The notes below the pieces were generated by a model. That model worked only from the letters and a program-made list of their open reading frames with translations, was not told the DNA's origin and ran no database searches. From UBA9732 sp052170315 (GTDB taxonomy: Bacteria > Spirochaetota > Spirochaetia > Sphaerochaetales > Sphaerochaetaceae), in contig JBQNAT010000008.1 in NCBI GenBank assembly GCA_052170315.1, positions 1 to 64,000 of the forward strand: a stretch of DNA of 64,000 nucleotides, written 5' to 3'. Below, in pieces: positions 17,569-25,952 of the stretch; the stretch's first letter is position 1; every line of letters begins with the position of its first letter. The position numbers and the translations under genes are program-made.

Positions 17569-18681
17569 ATGATTGAAGTTCGGCATTTGAGAAAGGAGTT
17601 TGATGACAATACAATTCCGCTCAAGGATGTTAGTATTACCATCAACAATGGGGATGTGATAAGCATCATCGGTCCTTCTGGCACGGGCAAGTCCACATTG
17701 CTCAGGTGCATCAACATGCTCACAGAGCCTACAGGCGGTGAGATTTTGGTTGATGGCCAGGACATCACAGCACGAGGTTGCAACCTCAACGAAGTGAGAA
17801 AAAAGATGGGGATGGTTTTCCAGTCCTTCAATCTTTTCGGACATCTCACAGTTATTGAGAACATAATGAATCCTCAAATCACGCTTCTGGGCAGAAGCAG
17901 ACAGGAAGCCTATGACAAGGCTATGTATCTGCTTACTCAGGTTGGTCTGGCGACAAAGGTGTTCTCCTATCCTGATGAACTCTCCGGTGGACAGCAGCAG
18001 AGAATCGCGATTGCCAGGACTCTGGCCATGGACCCGGACATCATTCTTTTTGATGAGCCTACCAGCGCCCTTGACCCCAGCATGATTGGCGAAGTCCAGT
18101 CTGTTATCAAACTCCTTGCCAAAACAGGCAGGACAATGATGATAGTCACCCATGAGATGGACTTCGCAAGAAAGATTTCCAACCGCATTGTTTTCATGTA
18201 TGACGGCGAAATCTACGAAGAGGGTACCCCGAAGCAGATTTTCGAACATCCCAAACGCGAGATGACCCGCAAGTTTGTCCAGAGGCTTTCCACTCTTGTC
18301 TATAAGATTGACAGCACTGAATTTGATTTTGAGGCTATGAACGAAGAGCTTCAGAGCTACGGCGAAAAACTCCTTATCGAGTCCGAACGCCTTAGTAAGC
18401 TGAGTCTTGCAATTGAGGAAATCTGCATAAACAACATTGCCGCTTACTCCGAAAATCCGTTCATCATGGTCAAAATCGAGTATTCGGAAAAGCAGGACAC
18501 CCTCTATCTTTCCATAAGATACAAGGCCGATGAGCGCTTTGACCCCAAAACCTCTGAAAGCAGCCTGTTCACTCTTCTTCTGGACGAGCCCACAACCACC
18601 ATTTCCGAGCGCGCGCTTGAAGACGACAAGGATGGGTGTCTGTATCAGATAGACATGAGTTTCAAGTGGGTGGAGGAGTGA
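17569..18681 (+). CDS. Amino-acid ABC transporter ATPase with C-terminal GHKL-like domain
   Basis: A 370-aa protein. Residues 1-235 are a GlnQ/HisP-type ATPase: Walker A GPSGTGKS at 35-42, signature LSGGQ at 138-142, Walker B ILFDEPTSALD at 159-169. Polar amino-acid ATPases normally end near residue 245. Here a further ~120 residues follow: a helical stretch, then KLSLAIEEICINNIAAY (about 277-293) and IMVKIEY...LYLSIRYKADERFDP. The EEICINN block is like the N-box of RsbW/histidine-kinase ATPases (E-x3-N), but no clear DxGxG lid motif follows. No clear Shine-Dalgarno outside the leader's stem D. Followed at once by its permease gene. Confidence 0.85.
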   Translation: MIEVRHLRKEFDDNTIPLKDVSITINNGDVISIIGPSGTGKSTLLRCINMLTEPTGGEILVDGQDITARGCNLNEVRKKMGMVFQSFNLFGHLTVIENIMNPQITLLGRSRQEAYDKAMYLLTQVGLATKVFSYPDELSGGQQQRIAIARTLAMDPDIILFDEPTSALDPSMIGEVQSVIKLLAKTGRTMMIVTHEMDFARKISNRIVFMYDGEIYEEGTPKQIFEHPKREMTRKFVQRLSTLVYKIDSTEFDFEAMNEELQSYGEKLLIESERLSKLSLAIEEICINNIAAYSENPFIMVKIEYSEKQDTLYLSIRYKADERFDPKTSESSLFTLLLDEPTTTISERALEDDKDGCLYQIDMSFKWVEE

Positions 18682-18683
18682 AG

Positions 18684-20210
18684 ATGAAAAAACTTATAAT
18701 TTTATTTATCGTTCTGCTCCTTCCGTTTCCGTTCGTTTTCGCAGCCGATGTTTCGACGTTTGACTCTATTGAGCAGTTTGACGGACTGACCATAGGTGTC
18801 CAGACGGCGGTTCTTTATGAAGAACTCATTAAGGACAGGGTTCCTAATGCCACTTTCCAGTACTATACAATGCCCAATGACATGATTCTGGCACTCAACG
18901 CAGGCAAAGTGGATGCCTATCTTATAGAGGCTGTCGGATACGGTGTACAGAAGGCAAACCATCCGGAACTTACGACGTTCAGGGAAATACCCGGCTACAT
19001 AAACGCCAGCTGCATAATAGGCAACAACAGCAAGAAAGCAAGGCTTTTAGCCGAGCTTAACGAGTTCATTGCCAACGGCTACAAAACAGGTCTTTTGGGC
19101 AATGACGGCATCCTTTATCAGTACTGGATAGCTGACTTTGACCCCCTTACGGACAATATCGGTTTTAAAGACTTTACCTTCACGGGTGAAAACGGAACCG
19201 TCAATGTCGCTGTTGAAGGGGGCTATGAGCCTTTCTCCTTTGTAAGCGACGGCAAACTTGCGGGCTTTGACGTTGAGTTCATCTGCCGTTTCTGCGTTGA
19301 ATACGGCTATACTCCGGTTTTCAACTCCGTTCCTTTCGAGTCCATTGCCCCCGGCGTTGAGACGGGAAAGTTCGATATAGGAATGAACATAGTTATAAGC
19401 GAAGAGAGAAACGAAACAGGAACGCTTTCCGGCGTTTACTACAGCTGTCCTGTGCTTTTGGTCATACCCGGCGAAAATACTAACACCATGAGTATTTTCC
19501 AGCAGATACAGGCCAGCTTCTACAAGACCTTTATCCGTGAGAACAGATGGAAACTCTTTGCAGAAGGCGCGGGCGTCACGCTTATCATTACCGTATGTTC
19601 CATACTTGCCGGCACGGTCATAGGCTTTGCCGTTTACATGGCATGCAGGCATGGGAACAAGCTTGCGAACAGGATAACAAACTTCTTTATGTGGCTTATC
19701 CACGGAATGCCTACGGTACTCCTTCTGATGATTCTGTACTACATAGTGTTCGGGAAATCACGTCTCAGCGGCATGTGGGTATCTGTCGTGGGCTTCTCTC
19801 TGATGTTCGCCTGTTCCATGATTGACATGCTCCGTGTCGGCTACAACGCCATAGGAAAAGGTCAGTCCGAGGCCTCAACTGCGCTTGGATATTCTGACAG
19901 CCAGAGCTTTTTCAGAATTCTCCTTCCTCAGGCCGCAAACCATTTCCTTCCCATTTACAGCAATGAAGTCGTTACTCTTATAAAGGAGACTTCTGTTGTT
20001 GGCTACATTGCGGTTCTTGACCTGACAAAGATAAGCGACCTTGTAAGAAGCAGAACCTATGAGGCTTTCTTTGCCCTGATACTTACGGCGATTATGTACT
20101 TCATCATTGCCGAGGTGATGATAAGGATAGTCAGGTTCGTCCAGAAGAGAATAGAGCCAAGACGCCGTTCGGAGGACAAGATACTTGCGGGTATCAGGCA
20201 GTGGGAATAG
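18684..20210 (+). CDS. Amino-acid ABC transporter: solute-binding domain fused to permease
   Basis: A 509-aa protein starting 2 bp after the ATPase, with GGAGGAG upstream. A signal sequence (residues 1-20) is followed by an SBP_bac_3 segment that looks like lobe 2 (FDGLTIGVQTAVLYEELI, then ALNAGKVDAYLIE, about 25-155), then a segment that looks like lobe 1 (VNVAVEGGYEPFSFV, LAGFDVEFICRF, GKFDIGMNIVISEER, about 170-265). The usual order is lobe 1 then lobe 2. Residues about 285-495 are a HisM/GlnP-type permease with the cytoplasmic EAA-type loop (SEASTALGYSDSQSFFRILLPQA). Ligand probably a polar amino acid. Confidence 0.85.
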   Translation: MKKLIILFIVLLLPFPFVFAADVSTFDSIEQFDGLTIGVQTAVLYEELIKDRVPNATFQYYTMPNDMILALNAGKVDAYLIEAVGYGVQKANHPELTTFREIPGYINASCIIGNNSKKARLLAELNEFIANGYKTGLLGNDGILYQYWIADFDPLTDNIGFKDFTFTGENGTVNVAVEGGYEPFSFVSDGKLAGFDVEFICRFCVEYGYTPVFNSVPFESIAPGVETGKFDIGMNIVISEERNETGTLSGVYYSCPVLLVIPGENTNTMSIFQQIQASFYKTFIRENRWKLFAEGAGVTLIITVCSILAGTVIGFAVYMACRHGNKLANRITNFFMWLIHGMPTVLLLMILYYIVFGKSRLSGMWVSVVGFSLMFACSMIDMLRVGYNAIGKGQSEASTALGYSDSQSFFRILLPQAANHFLPIYSNEVVTLIKETSVVGYIAVLDLTKISDLVRSRTYEAFFALILTAIMYFIIAEVMIRIVRFVQKRIEPRRRSEDKILAGIRQWE

Positions 20211-20245
20211 CGCTGTTTTAAATTGACATTGTAAACTTTTTTACG

Positions 20246-20276
20246 GGCGCAGGTTTTATGCCTGCGCTTTTTTTAG
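20246..20276 (+). terminator. Rho-independent terminator
   Basis: GGCGCAGG and CCTGCGC around a short TTTTAT loop (20246-20267), followed by seven or more Ts. It ends the amino-acid transporter operon. Confidence 0.88.
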
Positions 20277-20315
20277 CTTTTATATTATTAGACTCTTATT
20301 TGAATAAAATGTGAT

Positions 20316-20345
20316 TTGAGATAAATATTTTAATTCAAGTAAAAT
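20316..20345 (+). promoter_or_regulatory. Possible promoter for the alcohol dehydrogenase
   Basis: TTGAGA at 20316-20321, an 18-bp spacer and TAAAAT at 20340-20345. TTGAAT (20300) and ATTCAA (20333) flank it as an inverted pair. The ~85-nt leader is very AT-rich with no stable hairpin. Confidence 0.35.
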
Positions 20346-20431
20346 AATTGTGGAAAAAGGAGAAATAGTATTTTATAGTTTACTTAAACAAAAAAGGATT
20401 TATCTATTTAAAGTCATTTTAGGAGGTTTCT

Positions 20432-21493
20432 ATGAAAGGCTTTGCGATGTTGGCTATTGGAAAAGTTGGGTGGATAGAGAAGGAGATTCCCAAGTGCGGT
20501 CCTCTGGATGCTATTGTTAAACCTATTGCTATCGCTCCCTGTACTTCAGACGTACATACAGTATGGGAAGGCGCGGTAGGAGAAAGAACGGACATGATAC
20601 TCGGCCATGAGTGCTGCGGCGAAATCGTTAAGGTCGGAGAACTTGTCAAAGATTTCAAACCCGGCGACAGAGTTCTTGTACCTGCGATTACTCCGGATTG
20701 GAATTCCCTTGAAGCTCAGGCAGGATATTCGATGCATTCGGGAGGAATGCTGGCAGGATGGAAATTCTCCAATTTTAAAGACGGTGTTTTCGGTGAATTC
20801 TTCCATGTAAACGACGCTGACGGAAACCTTGCTCTTCTTCCTGAAGGCATTGAGCCTGAAGAAGCATGTATGCTGTCAGATATGGTTCCTACCGGTTTTC
20901 ATGGCGCTGAGCTGGCAGATGTTCAGTTCGGTGACGAAGTACTGGTTGTCGGTATCGGTCCTGTAGGCCTTATGTCGGTTGCCGGCGCGAATCTCAGAGG
21001 AGCCTCAAGAATCTATGCTGTAGGTTCCAGACCCGTCTGTGTAGAAGCCGCGAAGTTCTATGGCGCGACAGATATCATTAACTACAAGAACGGTCCTATC
21101 GCAAAGCAGGTTCTTGCTCTTACAAAAGGAAAGGGCGTTGATAAGATAATCATTGCCGGCGGTACGGTTGATACATTCGGTGAAGTAATGGGATGTCTCA
21201 AACCGGGCGGAAAAATCGGCAACGTCAACTACCTTGGCTCAGGCGACAACATCAAGATTCCAAGAGTCGAATGGGGTGTGGGAATGGGCCACAAGCAGAT
21301 TCAGGGCGGTCTGATGCCTGGCGGAAGACTTAGAATGGAAAAGCTTGCCAAGCTTGTCACATGCGGAAAACTTAACCTGTCAAGGCTCATAACTCATAGA
21401 TTTGAAGGCTTTGAGCATGCTGAAGATGCTCTGATGCTTATGAAGAACAAGCCGTCAGATCTTATTAAGCCTACAGTAAGAGTTGAAAAGTAA
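20432..21493 (+). CDS. adh: NADP-dependent secondary (isopropanol) alcohol dehydrogenase
   Basis: A 353-aa zinc alcohol dehydrogenase of the Thermoanaerobacter brockii/Clostridium beijerinckii type, interconverting secondary alcohols and ketones. Catalytic zinc ligands fall at the T. brockii positions: Cys37, His59 and Asp150, with Glu60 beside them. GSR at residues 198-200 is the NADPH 2'-phosphate pocket, so NADP is the expected cofactor. AGGAGG precedes the ATG. It is monocistronic, between a terminator and two downstream hairpins. A zinc-chaperone-like gene follows. Confidence 0.93.
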   Translation: MKGFAMLAIGKVGWIEKEIPKCGPLDAIVKPIAIAPCTSDVHTVWEGAVGERTDMILGHECCGEIVKVGELVKDFKPGDRVLVPAITPDWNSLEAQAGYSMHSGGMLAGWKFSNFKDGVFGEFFHVNDADGNLALLPEGIEPEEACMLSDMVPTGFHGAELADVQFGDEVLVVGIGPVGLMSVAGANLRGASRIYAVGSRPVCVEAAKFYGATDIINYKNGPIAKQVLALTKGKGVDKIIIAGGTVDTFGEVMGCLKPGGKIGNVNYLGSGDNIKIPRVEWGVGMGHKQIQGGLMPGGRLRMEKLAKLVTCGKLNLSRLITHRFEGFEHAEDALMLMKNKPSDLIKPTVRVEK

Positions 21494-21510
21494 TATCGTA
21501 TGTTTTTATA

Positions 21511-21572
21511 ATTGACCTGCGGTAAAACGCAGGTCAAAATGGCTCGTGTTTACGAGTCATTTTTATTTTAAA
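21511..21572 (+). terminator. Tandem hairpins ending the adh transcript
   Basis: The first hairpin pairs TTGACCTGCG with CGCAGGTCAA. The second pairs ATGGCTCGT with ACGAGTCAT and is followed by TTTTATTTTA. The second has the form of an intrinsic terminator. Confidence 0.75.
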
Positions 21573-21587
21573 GGGTAAGTGCCGACA

Positions 21588-22604
21588 ATGAAAGTATTGA
21601 TAGTTTCAGGTTTTCTGGGAGCAGGAAAAACAACGTTCATAGAAAAACTCGCGGCTAAGGTAAAGCACAACATAGTAGTCCTTGAAAACGAATACGGTCA
21701 GGTGGGCATAGACGGCGACCTGCTGAAAAAAGACAAAATGAACATATGGGAAATGACGGACGGCTGCATCTGCTGTTCAAGGAAGTCTGATTTCGCTGCC
21801 TCTGTCCTTACAATTGCCAATACCATAAACCCTGAAGTTTTGATTGTGGAGCCTACCGGGGCAGGCTTTTTAAGTTCAGTAATTGAGAATATCAAAAACG
21901 TTACCTACGAACGAATAAGGCTTCTTGAACCTGTAACGATTGTTGACCCTTCCTGTATAGACAGATATACGAAGGAATATAAGGATGTTTTTACCGACCA
22001 GATAAAAAGTTCACGACAGGTTGTAATTTCAAAAACCGCGGATATGAGCAAAGCGTCCCTGCTTGAAGCTGAAATAAAAGTAAGAAAAATAAATCCTGAT
22101 GCCCTTATATATGATGATGTTTATGAAAATTACGATGAAAATTTCTGGGAAGGTTTTCTGCAAAAGGAACTTTCATATGCGGGGTATTCAGAAGCTGAAA
22201 GCCGGGGCAGTCTTGAAATAGCGAATATCGGCTTTACAGGCATAGAGTTTGCTGATATCGGCACCTTTGAATCCTATATGGGAGCAATAATGCGCGGGGA
22301 TTTCGGTGATATCATAAGGGCTAAAGGCTTCATTCCCATAAACGGCGCATGGGCAAAATTTGATATCGTAAATAAAACATACACTCTTACGCCTATAGAG
22401 GATATGAAGGTTCCCAAGCTTATCCTTATAGGCAAAAACATAGACAAGGTTCGTCTGAACATTCTTTTTGATTCTGTGACCAATGAAAAATATAAGAAAC
22501 CCGGATATCCCGAAACGCCGGCGGAGTGGCCCGGGTCTTCCATACGTAAGCTTTCTCCGCGCGTAGTAACGGAAAAAAGGAAAATAGGGGCTAAAACTTC
22601 TTGA
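21588..22604 (+). CDS. COG0523 (CobW-family) metal-binding GTPase
   Basis: A 338-aa G3E GTPase. Walker A is SGFLGAGKTT (about 7-16), the metal-binding CxCC is TDGCICCS with CICC at 60-63, and VEPTGAG is the G3-like element. COG0523 proteins deliver zinc or other metals to enzymes. Its neighbours are a zinc alcohol dehydrogenase upstream and a ZnuC-like ATPase on the opposite strand, which fits zinc handling (inference). The ATG at 21588 is used; a GTG at 21579 is nearer to AAGGG but unusual for the family. Confidence 0.85.
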   Translation: MKVLIVSGFLGAGKTTFIEKLAAKVKHNIVVLENEYGQVGIDGDLLKKDKMNIWEMTDGCICCSRKSDFAASVLTIANTINPEVLIVEPTGAGFLSSVIENIKNVTYERIRLLEPVTIVDPSCIDRYTKEYKDVFTDQIKSSRQVVISKTADMSKASLLEAEIKVRKINPDALIYDDVYENYDENFWEGFLQKELSYAGYSEAESRGSLEIANIGFTGIEFADIGTFESYMGAIMRGDFGDIIRAKGFIPINGAWAKFDIVNKTYTLTPIEDMKVPKLILIGKNIDKVRLNILFDSVTNEKYKKPGYPETPAEWPGSSIRKLSPRVVTEKRKIGAKTS

Positions 22605-22623
22605 CTATTAATCGCGTTGAATA

Positions 22624-23310
22624 TTAATCGCGCCTGTCGTCACCGCAGTATCTTTTAAATTCCTGCTTTGTTCCGAAGAATATTTCATTACCTATTTGGA
22701 GTACATGCGTGGCATATTTTTCTACCGCATCAAGGTCATGTGATATCATCACTATCGTAGTTCCTTCCTTGTTTAGTTTTTCTATGAGGCTGTACATGAG
22801 AAGGGTGGCTTCAGGGTCAAGACCCGCTACGGGTTCATCCAGTACCAGCATGCCGTCTGACGAGCATAACGCTCTTGCAAGCAATACTCTTTGCTGCTGG
22901 CCACCGGAAAGACTGCTGTACGGATGGTTTTCCAGATTTGTGATTCCAAGTTTTTTTAAATTGTCTATTGCGGTTTTCTTTTCGATTTTGCTGTAGAAGG
23001 GTCTTATTCCCGTCTTGTTGTGAAAGCCGGATGTAACTACTTCCATTACTGAAGCGGGAAAATCCCTCTGATGCTCCGACTGCTGAGGCAGATAGCCTAT
23101 ATTCCGCGTCATAAAACCATCGCCCGTATCAATATGGCCGCCGATTTTTGGAATGAGGCCAAGCAAGGTCCTCATAAGTGTCGTCTTGCCTGCTCCGTTG
23201 GAACCTATGATGCAGAGGTAATCTCCCTTTTTTACCTCAAAGTTTATGTCATTAAGAACCGTTTTGCCGTTGTAGCCGACTACCAGGTTTCTGCATGTTA
23301 TCTGTGCCAT
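22624..23310 (-). CDS. Metal ABC transporter ATP-binding protein (ZnuC/MntB-like)
   Basis: A 228-aa ATPase. Walker A IGSNGAGKTTL, signature LSGGQQQRVLLARAL and Walker B LVLDEPVAGLD are intact, and the IGYLPQ segment is typical of zinc/manganese importers. The ATG at 23310 is preceded by GGAAGGT; a 19-residue longer frame lacks a site. No permease or binding protein gene adjoins it, so its partners must be encoded elsewhere. Confidence 0.82.
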   Translation of the reverse strand: MAQITCRNLVVGYNGKTVLNDINFEVKKGDYLCIIGSNGAGKTTLMRTLLGLIPKIGGHIDTGDGFMTRNIGYLPQQSEHQRDFPASVMEVVTSGFHNKTGIRPFYSKIEKKTAIDNLKKLGITNLENHPYSSLSGGQQQRVLLARALCSSDGMLVLDEPVAGLDPEATLLMYSLIEKLNKEGTTIVMISHDLDAVEKYATHVLQIGNEIFFGTKQEFKRYCGDDRRD

Positions 23311-23614
23311 AAAATTACCTTCCGATATTTTACAATGTATTTCATACTTCAAATTTATGCTATACATTTACGCGCCGTCATCCCGCTATCCTTTTAAGAG
23401 CAAGTTATTCTCAAAATTCATTTCGTCTTTATTACATCAGGAGAAACAATTTGAGGGCAAACTTCTGCGGCAAAGCTCACGGAATCCGGAACTGTTTTAA
23501 TTGTCGAAATTTTTTTGTGTCAGTTGCATTAAACTTTGCGGAGTGCTAGTATATCGGTGAATTGGTTAGACATGTTTAATTTAAATTAATTGAATTAAAC
23601 AAGATGAGGGAATT
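23311..23614. other. Divergent intergenic region
   Basis: About 300 bp between the ZnuC-like gene and the iron-cluster operon. It contains the promoter at 23524-23552 and AT-rich sequence ahead of DUF4418. I searched for direct or inverted operator repeats and saw none that is convincing. Confidence 0.4.
23524..23552 (+). promoter_or_regulatory. Sigma70-like promoter for the iron-uptake/redox operon
   Basis: TTGCAT at 23524-23529, a 17-bp spacer and TAGTAT at 23547-23552. It precedes DUF4418, the first gene of an array that runs without convincing termination to 37.2 kb. Confidence 0.55.
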
Positions 23615-24049
23615 ATGAAAAAAAAATTACTGTCCGATATTCTTACCTGCGCAGTTTTTATATTAAGTATTTTCCTTGCAGTCGGCTCTGTCTCGATTTT
23701 CCATGCCTGCGGGCCTAAAGCTGACGGAGATTTTATGATTTGCCATTGGGCGGAGAGGACAGTTACCGCAATGGGCTGCGTTATTTCGGTTATAAGCCTT
23801 ATTGCGCTTTTATCAGGAAAAAACATGGGGCAGAGAAAAGGAGCTCTGCTTTCAACGCTTCCGTGTCTTATCATGACTGCTTTTGTCCCGAATAACATTA
23901 TAAGGCTTTGCATGATGGAAACAATGAGATGCCATACGGTGATGAAGCCTGCGGTCATAGGGATTGTCATTGTAATTTTCACTGTAGCCGTTATTGCTGT
24001 GTTTGTAAGCCGCGACACTAAGGCCGCTGGCGCGGAGAGAAGAGGATGA
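23615..24049 (+). CDS. DUF4418 family membrane protein
   Basis: A 144-aa protein with four hydrophobic segments. The DUF4418 signature is present as FHACGPKADGDFMICHWAERT (Cys-His-Trp between helices 1 and 2) and a second Cys-His pair near METMRCHTVM. The family typically lies beside FtsX-type permeases and LolD-type ATPases, exactly as here. The conserved Cys and His facing the outside suggest metal or redox work, unproven. Overlaps the permease gene by 4 bp. Confidence 0.8.
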   Translation: MKKKLLSDILTCAVFILSIFLAVGSVSIFHACGPKADGDFMICHWAERTVTAMGCVISVISLIALLSGKNMGQRKGALLSTLPCLIMTAFVPNNIIRLCMMETMRCHTVMKPAVIGIVIVIFTVAVIAVFVSRDTKAAGAERRG

Positions 24050-25251
24050 ATAAGAAAAGCCTTCCTGTTATAAACTGCATCAGAAAGCCCGGAAGAACCG
24101 CTGCTCTGACGGTTCTTTCATGCATTCTCTGCTTTTGCATACTTGGAGGTTCCCTTTTCATAACCGGACTCAGAAGCGGGCTTGCCTCGCTGCAGGACAG
24201 GCTTGGAGCGGACATAATGGTTGTTCCTTACGAAGCCTCAACAAAATCATCCCTGAAAAACATAATCCTTCAGGGAAATCCCGGCTACTTTTATATGGAT
24301 AAATCGCTTTATGACAAAATTGCGGCCCGCGAAGGGATTGAAAAAATCACAAAGCAGGTTTTCCTTGCGACTGCCGCCGCAAGCTGCTGTTCGTACAAAG
24401 TTCAGATAGTCGGATTCGACCCTAAGACGGATTTCGCGATACTTCCCTGGGTGGATATGTCCTACAAGGGAGAACTGGGCTACATGGAGGTGTTCGCAGG
24501 CTGCGATATTAACGCACTCCCCGGGGACATGCTTTATTTCTACGGCGCGAAGGTAAAGGTCGCGGCAAGGCTTGATAAAACGGGTACGGCCTATATAGAC
24601 CGCGCCATTTTCTGCGATATGGATACAATCAAAACCCTTATCGCCAATGCAAAGGAAAGGGCCATCTATGGTTTCAGCGATGTAAACCCTGACAGTGTAG
24701 TGTCAAGCGTACTGATAAACGTGGCGGACGATTATTCGATAGAGCAGGTGCTGAACGACATAAACATCCATGTCAAGAAAGTACAGGCCGTGAAAACCGA
24801 AACGCTTATTTCGGACGTGGCCGAAAAACTGGGCGAAATATCAAATGTCGCGGGCGCCCTTGTAATTGTTATATGGGTTCTTGTCCTTGTGATAATGATG
24901 CTTGCTTTTGCAATGATTGCCAACGAAAGGAAAAAAGAATTCGCGATTTACAGGGTTGCAGGAGCTTCCCGCAGGAAGCTTTCAGGCATCCTCTTTTCAG
25001 AGACAATGATTGTGAGCCTTACGGGAAGTACGGCGGGGGCTGCTATTGCAGTCCTTGTTTCAGTTCTGTTTTCAAAGGCTGTAGGGGTAAGGCTGGGTCT
25101 GCCGTTCCTGCTTCCGGGTTTCCCCGGCATGATTCTTATAGTTGGATTGTCCATTGCGCTTTCTGTAGGGTGCGGCGTCCTGGCTTCGACCCTGAGCGCG
25201 GCAAAAATAAGCAAGGTTGATACAGCCTTCATTCTGAGAGGTGAAAACTGA
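24046..25251 (+). CDS. FtsX/MacB-type ABC permease
   Basis: A 401-aa permease with an N-terminal helix (about 20-42), a large extracytoplasmic domain, and three C-terminal helices starting near residue 270. ANERKKEFAIYRVAGASRRKL is the cytoplasmic loop typical of FtsX permeases. It is coupled to DUF4418 upstream (ATGA) and to its ATPase downstream (shared base at 25251). Confidence 0.85.
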   Translation: MNKKSLPVINCIRKPGRTAALTVLSCILCFCILGGSLFITGLRSGLASLQDRLGADIMVVPYEASTKSSLKNIILQGNPGYFYMDKSLYDKIAAREGIEKITKQVFLATAAASCCSYKVQIVGFDPKTDFAILPWVDMSYKGELGYMEVFAGCDINALPGDMLYFYGAKVKVAARLDKTGTAYIDRAIFCDMDTIKTLIANAKERAIYGFSDVNPDSVVSSVLINVADDYSIEQVLNDINIHVKKVQAVKTETLISDVAEKLGEISNVAGALVIVIWVLVLVIMMLAFAMIANERKKEFAIYRVAGASRRKLSGILFSETMIVSLTGSTAGAAIAVLVSVLFSKAVGVRLGLPFLLPGFPGMILIVGLSIALSVGCGVLASTLSAAKISKVDTAFILRGEN

Positions 25252-25952
25252 TGTTGCTTGAATGTAAAAACATATGCAGACAGTTTAAAAGACTCAGAGG
25301 CGAAACAAATGTTTTCCTTGCGGTAAAGAAGACTGACTTTGCGATAGACCGCGGCGAACTTGTAACTGTTTACGGCGCATCCGGCAGCGGTAAAAGCACT
25401 CTGCTTAACATGCTGGCAGGTCTTCTGAAACCTACCGGGGGACAGGTTTTCATAGACGGAAAGAACCTGTACGAAATGACTGATTTACAGCTTTCGATGT
25501 TCCGTAATCGCAATATAGGTGTTATTCCTCAGGGACAAACTGCAATACAGACCCTTAATGTGCTTGAGAACGTGCTTCTGCCGTACACGCTTTTAAAGGA
25601 AAACAGAAAGAATTCGGGATATGAAGAAACCGAAAAAAAAGCACAGAACCTTTTACTGAAAATGGGTATAGCGGAGCTTGAGAATATTATGCCGTCAGAG
25701 CTTTCCGGAGGCGAGCTGAGGCGTATGGCAATTGCCAGAGGCCTTATAATGGAGCCTGAGGCGGTACTTGCGGATGAACCCACAGCCGACCTTGATTCTG
25801 AAAATACTCAGGTCGTTCTGGGCCTTCTCCGTCAGACGGCGGATGCCGGCAGGGCTGTCCTTGTAGTGACCCATGACCCTGAGGTTTTAAGGTATTCGGA
25901 CAGGGCTTTTGAGATGAGAAACGGAATTATTGAGGAGATTAAAAATATATGA
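25251..25952 (+). CDS. LolD-type ABC ATPase
   Basis: A 233-aa ATPase pairing with the preceding permease. Walker A YGASGSGKSTL, signature LSGGELRRMAIARGL and Walker B VLADEPTADLDSEN are intact. This is the first of two FtsX-type ABC sets in the operon. In P19/FTR1 clusters of Campylobacter and others such ABC sets are conserved but their substrate is not settled. Confidence 0.88.
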   Translation: MLLECKNICRQFKRLRGETNVFLAVKKTDFAIDRGELVTVYGASGSGKSTLLNMLAGLLKPTGGQVFIDGKNLYEMTDLQLSMFRNRNIGVIPQGQTAIQTLNVLENVLLPYTLLKENRKNSGYEETEKKAQNLLLKMGIAELENIMPSELSGGELRRMAIARGLIMEPEAVLADEPTADLDSENTQVVLGLLRQTADAGRAVLVVTHDPEVLRYSDRAFEMRNGIIEEIKNI

